NCBI RefSeq assembly: GCF_014168815.1
Contig: NZ_AP021972.1
Coordinates: forward strand, 4,092,001 to 4,156,000
DNA: 64,000 bases
Direction: 5' to 3'
From: Klebsiella sp. WP3-W18-ESBL-02
GTDB taxonomy: Bacteria > Pseudomonadota > Gammaproteobacteria > Enterobacterales > Enterobacteriaceae
Shown: positions 57,938 through 64,000 of the stretch, one piece after another
How positions within the stretch are numbered: position 1 is the first letter of the stretch
Layout of the letters: every line of letters starts with the position of its first letter
The notes under the pieces: generated by a model
Seen by the model: only the letters and a program-made list of their open reading frames with translations
The model's database searches: none
What the model was told of the DNA's origin: nothing
Made by a program: the position numbers and the translations under genes

Positions 57938-58324
57938 ATGTACGATAATCTGAAAAGTTTAGGGATTACCAATCCCGATGAAATCGATCGTTACAGCCTC
58001 CGGCAGGAAGCCAACAACGATATCCTGAAAATCTATTTCCAGAAGGATAAAGGCGAGTTTTTTGCCAAGAGCGTCAAGTTCAAGTATCCGCGTCAGCGTA
58101 AAACCATCGCCGGTGACGGCGTGGGACAGGGCTTCAAAGAAGTGCAGGAAATCAGCCCAAATCTGCGCTACGTGATCGACGAGCTGGATCAGCTCTGCCA
58201 GCGAGATCGCACAGAAGTCGATCTGAAGCGTAAGATCCTTGACGATCTGCGTCATCTCGAAAGCGTTGTGACCAACAAGATCAGCGAAATTGAAGCCGAT
58301 CTGGAAAAGCTAACGCGTAAGTAG
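57938..58324 (+). CDS. yaeH: UPF0325 family protein YaeH
   Basis: 128 residues, the E. coli length, charged and soluble, with a helical C-terminal part (LDQLCQRDRTEVDLKRKILDDL) likely to form a coiled coil. No known catalytic motif and no membrane segment. Function unknown. It stands alone between the dapD terminator and a REP cluster. Confidence 0.88.
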   Translation: MYDNLKSLGITNPDEIDRYSLRQEANNDILKIYFQKDKGEFFAKSVKFKYPRQRKTIAGDGVGQGFKEVQEISPNLRYVIDELDQLCQRDRTEVDLKRKILDDLRHLESVVTNKISEIEADLEKLTRK

Positions 58325-58342
58325 CTGCGGGTGAATGTATTC

Positions 58343-58420
58343 GTAGGCCGGGTAAGGCGAAGCCGCCACCCGGCAATGTGCAAGTGCCATGCCTGATGGC
58401 GCTACGCTTATCAGGTCTAC
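58343..58420. repeat. REP/BIME element between yaeH and cdaR
   Basis: Two inverted REP units: GTAGGCCGGGTAAGGCG...GCCGCCACCCGGC (58343-58374) and GCCTGATGGCGCTACGCTTA-TCAGG (from 58391). The second unit is nearly the same as that at 27189. It lies between the ends of two convergent genes, the usual place for REPs. Confidence 0.88.
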
Positions 58421-58461
58421 GCAAACCACAAATTATGCATCAATATCACAACCGGGTTTTA

Positions 58462-59619
58462 TCACCGCTGCTCATCCAGCTGTAGCGCAATATACAACAG
58501 CAGCCTGTCATCGAAATTCCCCAAATCCAATCCCGTCAGTTCAGAGATACGGTTCAGGCGATACTCCAGCGTATTACGGTGAATAAAAAGCGCTTTTGAC
58601 GTGGCCAGCGGCTGCACGTTATGGCGAAACCACGCGGCTAGCGTACGGCGCAGCAGGCCGTTGTTGTCCATTGCCTTCAGGCGCATTAGCGGACGCGACA
58701 GTTCATTCGCCTGCCAGCCGCCGCGCAGGCTATCGAGCAGTACCGGCAACATTAAATCCTGATAGAAATAGCTGCGGCTTTCCGGCATCCGCTGCTTACC
58801 CACCATCATGGTGGTGCGCGCGGTGCGATACGAGCGGGCAATGCTGCCCGGCCCGGTAAAATAGTTGCCGAGCGCCACGCGAAAACGCAGATGGCCGTTT
58901 TCTTTCATCCGCGCAATCAGCTGCTCAACGCGCTTCTGGTGATCTTCGGCATCCCAGCGGCCAAAGGGGTTGAGCGCCGGCTTCAGTACCACCATTTCGG
59001 TCAGCGAGACAATGGCAATCAGGTTATTGCGCTCCGGGGTGGTCAGCGCGTTTTGCAGCTGCTGCAGTTCCGCCATCGCGCTATCGACACCCAGCTGGCC
59101 GCTGTCCACTTCCACCACCGCCGCCACGCGCGGCTGATTGAGGTCAATGCCCAGACGCTGCGCCCATTCGGTCAGCGCGGGCGTGTTCTCTTCGGCCTGG
59201 ATCAGGTTCATCACCAGCTCTTCACGCAAACGGCTATCCTGCGCCAGCAGGTGCATCAACCGAGACTGCTCAAGCATCATCTCCGCCGTCATGCACACCA
59301 GCTCACCGTATTTGCGCAGCGTCTCCGGTTCACCGGTCAGGCCAATAACGCCGACGATTTCCCCCTCCAGACGCAGCGGCAGATTGATGCCTTGCCGGAC
59401 GCCGTGCAGATGGCGCGCCACCGCATCGTCAATATCCACCACCCTGCCCTGAGACAGTACCAACAGCGCGCCTTCGTGCAATTCACCAATACGCTCGCGA
59501 TCGCCGCTGCCGATAATGCGCCCACGAGCATCCATTACGTTGATATTGGTATCAATGATGCGCATGGTTCGCGCCACAATATCCTGCGCCATTTTTGTAT
59601 CAAGATGCCAGCTAGCCAT
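58462..59619 (-). CDS. cdaR: sugar diacid regulator CdaR
   Basis: Transcription activator for use of D-glucarate, D-galactarate and D-glycerate (gud and gar genes) in E. coli. 385 residues: N-terminal diacid-recognition domain (DTKMAQDIVARTMRIIDTNI), middle GGDEF-like region, and the C-terminal PucR-type HTH with ALFIHRNTLEYRLNRISELTG near 349-369. The start has AGGAGG at 5 bases; longer forms to 59685 lack this. None of its target genes is in the window. Confidence 0.94.
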   Translation of the reverse strand: MASWHLDTKMAQDIVARTMRIIDTNINVMDARGRIIGSGDRERIGELHEGALLVLSQGRVVDIDDAVARHLHGVRQGINLPLRLEGEIVGVIGLTGEPETLRKYGELVCMTAEMMLEQSRLMHLLAQDSRLREELVMNLIQAEENTPALTEWAQRLGIDLNQPRVAAVVEVDSGQLGVDSAMAELQQLQNALTTPERNNLIAIVSLTEMVVLKPALNPFGRWDAEDHQKRVEQLIARMKENGHLRFRVALGNYFTGPGSIARSYRTARTTMMVGKQRMPESRSYFYQDLMLPVLLDSLRGGWQANELSRPLMRLKAMDNNGLLRRTLAAWFRHNVQPLATSKALFIHRNTLEYRLNRISELTGLDLGNFDDRLLLYIALQLDEQR

Positions 59620-59729
59620 GAACCCCTCCTGTGAGCAGGTTACATGATAAGAAAGATGAGAATCCCCTGCACTGTGCAAATGCACAAAGCACGGTTGAGA
59701 TCTATGGAGTTGTGGGAAGCTTCACATTA

Positions 59730-59767
59730 CGCAGAAAGAAACCCTTTCCCCGGGCGGGGAAAGGGTT
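59730..59767 (-). terminator. terminator after degP
   Basis: An 11-bp perfect stem ACCCTTTCCCC / GGGGAAAGGGT with loop GCCC, followed on the minus strand by TTCTTTCT, 11 bases past the degP stop. Confidence 0.75.
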
Positions 59768-59777
59768 GGGGTGAGGA

Positions 59778-61214
59778 TTACTGCATCAGCAGGTAGATAG
59801 TGCTATCGCCACGCTGAATATTCAGCGCCAGCACGGACGGTTTGCTGTCGAGGATTTTGCGCAGCTCGGCGATATTTTTCACCGCCTGCTGGTTTGCTCC
59901 CACGATAACGTCACCTTTCTTCAGGCCAATCTGTGCGGCCGGGGTGCCGGCTTTCACCGAATTCACCACAACGCCTTTGTCCTGGCCTTTGTTGCTCATC
60001 TCTGCGCCTTCAATCCCGTTGAAGATGCTGCTGGACTCAACCTGATTCTGGCTGCTCTGCTGCAGTTCAAGGTTAACCGTTACCGGCTTACCGTCGCGCA
60101 GCAGGCCGAGGGTGATTTTGCTGCCCACCGGCATGGTGCCTACCTGCGCACGCAGGGCTGCGAAGCTGCTGATCGGCTTGCCGTTCAGCTCGGTAATAAC
60201 GTCGCCCGCTTTGATGCCCGCTTTCGCGGCGGAAGAGTTCGGCATCACCTGGCTGACGAAGGCGCCGCGCTGAGCGTCGACTTTCATCGCTTTCGCCAGC
60301 TCGGAGTTCAGCTCAGTACCCATAATGCCCAGCTCACCGCGTTTCACCTGACCAAATTTCACCATCTGGTCGGTTAGGTTTTTCACCATGTTACTCGGGA
60401 TAGCAAAACCGATACCGATGTTGCCGCCGTCCGGCGCGAGGATTGCGGTGTTAATCCCGATCAGTTCGCCGTTCAGGTTAACCAGCGCGCCGCCGGAGTT
60501 ACCGCGGTTGATCGCCGCATCGGTCTGGATAAAGTTTTCGTAGTTTTCGACGTTCAGACCGCTACGCCCCAGCGCCGAGACGATACCTGAAGTCACGGTT
60601 TCGCCCAGGCCGAACGGGTTACCGATGGCGACGGTATAGTCACCTACGCGCAGTGCATCGGAATCCGCCAGCTTAATCGCGGTCAGGTTTTTCGGGTCCT
60701 GAATCTGAATCAGCGCGATGTCGGAACGCGGGTCCTTACCGACCACTTTGGCATCGAACTTGCGCCCATCGCTCAGTTGAACCTTAATCACGTTGGCGTT
60801 ATCGACCACGTGGTTGTTGGTCACGACGTAGCCTTTGGCCGCGTCAATCACCACCCCGGAACCCAGCGCCATAAATTTCTGCTGCTGCTGCGGCTGGCCG
60901 CCAGCGCTCGGGCCCGCGCCCTGACAGAACGGCGAGCTCTGGAACGGTGAACCGTCCTGGCAGAACGGCGAGTTGTCGCCGAAGAACTGCTGGAAATTAC
61001 GGCCCATGCGCGGCGTGTTTACCGTTGTGCTGCCCTCAACATTAATGCTGACGACTGACGGCATTACCTTTTCCAGCATCGGTGCCAGGCTAGGCATAGG
61101 CTGGGCAGCGGATGCGGTGGAAGATGCCGTCTCGGCCGCGCTAGCGGACAACGGAGACAGAGCCAGACTTAAACTAAGAGCCAGTGCACTCATTGCTAAC
61201 GTGGTTTTTTTCAT
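59778..61214 (-). CDS. degP: periplasmic serine protease/chaperone DegP (HtrA)
   Basis: Degrades or holds misfolded periplasmic and outer-membrane proteins. 478 residues in the precursor, 4 more than E. coli. Signal peptide ending LSASA near 26; trypsin-like domain with His135, Asp165 and Ser240 (GNSGGALV), the LA loop with two Cys (85 and 97) and a Gly/Gln-rich linker, then PDZ1 (about 285-375) and PDZ2 (about 395-475). The ATG at 61214 opens the signal peptide; the frame runs to 61244. A sigma E promoter and Cpx-like site lie upstream. Confidence 0.96.
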   Translation of the reverse strand: MKKTTLAMSALALSLSLALSPLSASAAETASSTASAAQPMPSLAPMLEKVMPSVVSINVEGSTTVNTPRMGRNFQQFFGDNSPFCQDGSPFQSSPFCQGAGPSAGGQPQQQQKFMALGSGVVIDAAKGYVVTNNHVVDNANVIKVQLSDGRKFDAKVVGKDPRSDIALIQIQDPKNLTAIKLADSDALRVGDYTVAIGNPFGLGETVTSGIVSALGRSGLNVENYENFIQTDAAINRGNSGGALVNLNGELIGINTAILAPDGGNIGIGFAIPSNMVKNLTDQMVKFGQVKRGELGIMGTELNSELAKAMKVDAQRGAFVSQVMPNSSAAKAGIKAGDVITELNGKPISSFAALRAQVGTMPVGSKITLGLLRDGKPVTVNLELQQSSQNQVESSSIFNGIEGAEMSNKGQDKGVVVNSVKAGTPAAQIGLKKGDVIVGANQQAVKNIAELRKILDSKPSVLALNIQRGDSTIYLLMQ

Positions 61215-61263
61215 GTGTTTCAATCTCAATATCAGATTACGCAAAATTGCTGTGTCGTGACTA

Positions 61264-61291
61264 TCAGATTCACTTTATGGCACTAAGTTCC
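61264..61291 (-). promoter_or_regulatory. sigma E promoter of degP
   Basis: On the minus strand GGAACTT, a 16-base spacer, then TCTGA, the classical sigma E -35 and -10. Its -10 ends 50 bases before the degP ATG. Sigma E control of degP is established in E. coli. Confidence 0.85.
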
Positions 61292-61312
61292 GTTTTACGG
61301 TGCGTTGGAAAA

Positions 61313-61337
61313 GTAAAAATTTATTGAGCGTCTTTAC
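61313..61337 (-). promoter_or_regulatory. candidate CpxR-binding region upstream of degP
   Basis: GTAAA and TTTAC ends flank AT-rich sequence (GTAAAGACGCTCAATAAA...) about 22 bases upstream of the sigma E -35. It resembles the place and sequence of the CpxR site of E. coli degP, though the second GTAAA repeat is imperfect. Confidence 0.5.
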
Positions 61338-61348
61338 AAAACTTCTGA

Positions 61349-62863
61349 TTATTCTACCGCCATCAGCCGTCGATATTCATCCCATGCGTAGAGATCGGTC
61401 ATACCGCTGATATAATCCTGCAACAGGCGACAGCGATAATAATATTCCATCACCGGGAACTCCACGCTCTCGCGCGGAATTTTGTTTACCGCCTCAACAT
61501 AGGCTAAACGATGGCGGGTTGAAAGTTTGCAGAAAAGCCGTGACTCAATCGGCAAGTGACGGACTCTTTCCTGTTCTACCAGTTCGCTGAAATCGCTTAA
61601 GGATAATTTAAGCAACGGCCCATAGATATCCAGTAACCCGCCAATAACGCGGTAGCCCTGTAATTCAAGCTGCTCGACCTCAGGATGACTAAAGACATGT
61701 TTTCTCGCAACATTTTTATAAACATCCAGCAATTTACTATAGCTACTTTCATCTTCCAGCAGCGCGTGATTAAAATCACCGGTATAAATCTGCGACAAAT
61801 TATCAATAAACCGCTGTGCCGCATAGGGCACCAATTTATTTAGCGTATTGACCCGTAAATACATAAAGAACTGATCTTCAGCACTGCGGCTTAATGAATT
61901 GGCGCGCGATTTATCCCAGGCATTTTCCACCACCTGTGCGAACAGTGAGCCTTTAGCATGATCCGACCAGGCATCGTATAAATGCTGATACAGCTGCTCA
62001 ACGCTAAAGATGCGTTTTTCTACCGCATCTTCAAGGTCAGCGACACAATAAGAAATATCATCGGCCGCTTCCATAATCCAGGTTAATGGGAAGCGATTGT
62101 AAGGCGCTAAATCAAGTTCTTTACGTAAGCGCGCAATATACTGTTCTTCGGCCAGGTAGTAGCCCGGTTTTTTCATTAAATAACTGTGGGTCGCCGGCGT
62201 CTCGCCCGCCCACCAGGCCGGGCGGGTGTATTTCAAAATGCACCCCACCTGCGCCCAGGTCAGATTCATGCGCATTAAGGTGTGTACCAGGCGAATGCCC
62301 TGCGCGTTGCCCTCGAAGTGACATAAATCCTGGCGCACCTTACGGCGCAGCCCGTTCAGCGTCTCTTCCCCCTCGCGCAGCCGCAGGCTGACCACCTCAC
62401 AGCGGTCGTGGCTGAGCGGCTGGCCCAGCGCGTCTTTCGGCGCCAGACGCTGGCTGAACCAATCGTTGATCGCCGCTTCGCCAAAGTGGCCGAACGGCGG
62501 GTTGCCGATATCGTGCATCAGACAGGCCATTTCAACCACGCTCTCAAACGGCCCGGTCAGCTCGTCGAGCCCGTAGGCAGCCAGCAGCTTTTTCTCTTTC
62601 AGGCGGCTGAGGATCTCTTTGGCGATATAGCGCCCCACCTGCTGCACCTCCATCGAGTGGGTCAGGCGCGTGCGGACGGCAGCGTTGCGTTCCAGCGGGA
62701 ACACCTGGGTTTTCTGCTGCAGGCGGCGAATGGCGGGCGAGTTAATAATGCGCCCACGGTCGCTTTCAAAAATGCGCAGAATTTCATGCTCCGAGCCCGC
62801 GCCCTGCGGTGAGCGATAGCGCCGACGCCAGTTAATTTTGTTGCGAAAATCAATCTTAGCCAT
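61349..62863 (-). CDS. dgt: dGTP triphosphohydrolase Dgt
   Basis: Splits dGTP to deoxyguanosine and triphosphate. 504 residues. HD-domain ligands are visible: His in RTRLTHSMEVQQVGR, the HD pair in MACLMHDIGNPPFGHFGE, and a distal Asp in EAADDISY. The ATG at 62863 has GGAGAGG upstream and begins AKIDFRNKINW as in the family. It is divergent from mtnN, and its end lies inside the degP promoter region. Confidence 0.95.
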   Translation of the reverse strand: MAKIDFRNKINWRRRYRSPQGAGSEHEILRIFESDRGRIINSPAIRRLQQKTQVFPLERNAAVRTRLTHSMEVQQVGRYIAKEILSRLKEKKLLAAYGLDELTGPFESVVEMACLMHDIGNPPFGHFGEAAINDWFSQRLAPKDALGQPLSHDRCEVVSLRLREGEETLNGLRRKVRQDLCHFEGNAQGIRLVHTLMRMNLTWAQVGCILKYTRPAWWAGETPATHSYLMKKPGYYLAEEQYIARLRKELDLAPYNRFPLTWIMEAADDISYCVADLEDAVEKRIFSVEQLYQHLYDAWSDHAKGSLFAQVVENAWDKSRANSLSRSAEDQFFMYLRVNTLNKLVPYAAQRFIDNLSQIYTGDFNHALLEDESSYSKLLDVYKNVARKHVFSHPEVEQLELQGYRVIGGLLDIYGPLLKLSLSDFSELVEQERVRHLPIESRLFCKLSTRHRLAYVEAVNKIPRESVEFPVMEYYYRCRLLQDYISGMTDLYAWDEYRRLMAVE

Positions 62864-62960
62864 AGCCTCTCCATCGCGAGCCACTCATTACAAGACATGC
62901 GCTTCCGTCGAACCGCATGATAAACTATGCCTTTAAACATGGCATATCGCGAGTAAATCT

Positions 62961-63659
62961 ATGAAAATCGGCATTATTGGCGCAATGGAAGAAGAAGTGA
63001 CGCTGCTGCGTGACAAAATCGAAAATCGTCAAACTATCACCCTCGGCGGTAGCGAAATCTACACCGGTCAGTTGAACGGCGTTGACGTTGCGCTACTGAA
63101 GTCAGGCATTGGTAAAGTGGCTGCTGCGATGGGTGCCGCCCTGCTGCTGGAGCGCTGCCAGCCGGACGTGGTGATCAACACCGGTTCTGCGGGTGGCCTG
63201 GCGCCGACGCTGAAAGTGGGCGATATCGTGGTCTCCGACGAAGCGCGCTACCATGATGCCGACGTCACCGCATTCGGCTACGAAATCGGGCAAATGGCCG
63301 GTTGCCCGGCAGCGTTTAAAGCCGACGAAAAACTGATTACCGCGGCGCAAGCCTGCATTAAGGCGCTGGATCTGAACGCCGTTCGCGGCCTGATTGTCAG
63401 CGGCGATGCCTTCATTAACGGTGCCGAAGGGCTGGCAAAAATCCGCCGCAACTTCCCACAGGCGATTGCCGTTGAAATGGAAGCGACCGCAATTGCCCAC
63501 GTGTGTCACAGCTTTGCCGTGCCGTTCGTGGTGGTGCGCGCCATCTCCGACGTGGCAGACAAAGAGTCTCACCTCAGCTTTGACGAGTTCCTGGCCGTCG
63601 CGGCTAAGCAGTCAACCCTGATGGTTGAAGCGCTGGTGCAGAAGCTGGCGCGTGGCTAA
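62961..63659 (+). CDS. mtnN: 5'-methylthioadenosine / S-adenosylhomocysteine nucleosidase MtnN
   Basis: Hydrolyses MTA and SAH (and 5'-deoxyadenosine), recycling adenine and relieving SAM by-product inhibition; SAH cleavage also feeds AI-2 synthesis. 232 residues with the catalytic residues Glu12, Glu174 (VEMEATA) and Asp197 (AISDVAD). Overlaps btuF by 8 bases. Confidence 0.96.
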   Translation: MKIGIIGAMEEEVTLLRDKIENRQTITLGGSEIYTGQLNGVDVALLKSGIGKVAAAMGAALLLERCQPDVVINTGSAGGLAPTLKVGDIVVSDEARYHDADVTAFGYEIGQMAGCPAAFKADEKLITAAQACIKALDLNAVRGLIVSGDAFINGAEGLAKIRRNFPQAIAVEMEATAIAHVCHSFAVPFVVVRAISDVADKESHLSFDEFLAVAAKQSTLMVEALVQKLARG

Positions 63660-64000
63660 GCGGCTTCTCACCGGGCTGCTGGCCCTGCTGTTTAGCGCCC
63701 CGGCGTGGCTAACTGCCGCGCCGCGGGTTATCTCTCTCTCCCCAGCCAATACCGAACTGGCCTTCGCCGCTGGGATCGTCCCCGTTGGCGTCAGCGCCTG
63801 GTCAGACTATCCCGCGGCCGCCAAGCAGATTGAACAGGTCGCCTCGTGGCAGGGTATCAACCTTGAGCGTATCGTTGCACTGCACCCCGACGTCGTGCTG
63901 GCGTGGAAGGAAGGCAACGCCGAGCGACAGGTCAATCAGCTGCGCTCGCTGGGCATCACCGTACTGTGGATTGATTCACACCGTATTGAAGATATTGCCG
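63652..64000 (+). CDS. btuF: vitamin B12-binding periplasmic protein BtuF (partial, runs off the right edge)
   Basis: The first 116 residues of the cobalamin-binding protein of BtuCDF. It starts at GTG 63652, inside the end of mtnN, and runs open to the window end. A signal peptide (AKRLLTGLLALLFSAPAW, cut after LTA) is followed by the class III binding-protein fold: APRVISLSPANTELAFAAG, SDYP and ERIVALHPDVVLAW. Agreement with E. coli BtuF is clear along the whole visible part. The 3' part is outside the window. Confidence 0.92.
   Translation, partial: MAKRLLTGLLALLFSAPAWLTAAPRVISLSPANTELAFAAGIVPVGVSAWSDYPAAAKQIEQVASWQGINLERIVALHPDVVLAWKEGNAERQVNQLRSLGITVLWIDSHRIEDIA

Overview
The window is a stretch of core chromosome from a member of the Enterobacteriaceae. 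Nearly every gene can be matched by family, length and order to the region of the Escherichia coli chromosome that runs from btuF/mtnN to the dpaA (yafK) locus; here it is read in the opposite direction. The proteins are close to, but clearly not identical with, those of E. coli as I remember them. A transporter gene not found at this place in E. coli lies between yafD and yafC, and the E. coli gene yafE is missing. This suggests a related genus (Enterobacter, Citrobacter, Klebsiella, Kosakonia or similar) rather than E. coli itself; I cannot name the genus from sequence alone.

Layout. 1-6400: dpaA, yafJ, gmhA, fadE, ivy, yafV. 6470-15160: a tRNA-Asp, the divergent dnaQ/rnhA pair, yafS, gloB, mltD, yafD, an MFS transporter divergent from the LysR regulator yafC, and dkgB. 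15040-20670: a complete ribosomal RNA unit on the minus strand (P1 and P2 promoters, 16S, tRNA-Ile, tRNA-Ala, 23S, 5S, a second tRNA-Asp, terminator). 20716-31305: gmhB, the MetJ-type metNIQ methionine importer operon, rcsF-trmO, proS, nlpE, yaeQ-arfB, yaeP-rof, tilS, yaeR. 31353-53302: a long minus-strand run with rpsB-tsf, pyrH, frr, dxr, then uppS-cdsA-rseP-bamA-skp-lpxD-fabZ-lpxA-lpxB-rnhB-dnaE-accA and ldcC. 53444-64000: map, glnD, dapD, yaeH, cdaR, degP, dgt, mtnN and the first 349 bases of btuF.

How the genes work together. Much of the window serves the cell envelope: uppS, cdsA and dxr supply lipid carriers and phospholipid precursors; lpxD, lpxA, lpxB and fabZ feed lipid A; gmhA and gmhB make the LPS core heptose; bamA, skp, degP and rseP assemble and police outer-membrane proteins; rcsF and nlpE report envelope stress; dpaA, mltD and ivy act on or protect peptidoglycan. 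A second theme is the information machinery (rRNA, tRNAs, rpsB, tsf, frr, map, proS, tilS, trmO, arfB, dnaE, dnaQ, rnhA, rnhB, dgt, rof). A third is nitrogen, methionine and fatty-acid metabolism (glnD, dapD, metNIQ, mtnN, fadE, accA).

I found no CRISPR array, prophage, transposase, toxin-antitoxin pair or recognisable new system. The points worth a second look are small: the extra MFS gene beside yafC, a 30-base perfect palindrome after proS, two REP-type repeat clusters, overlapping 3' ends of convergent genes, and a shortened extracellular loop in BamA.
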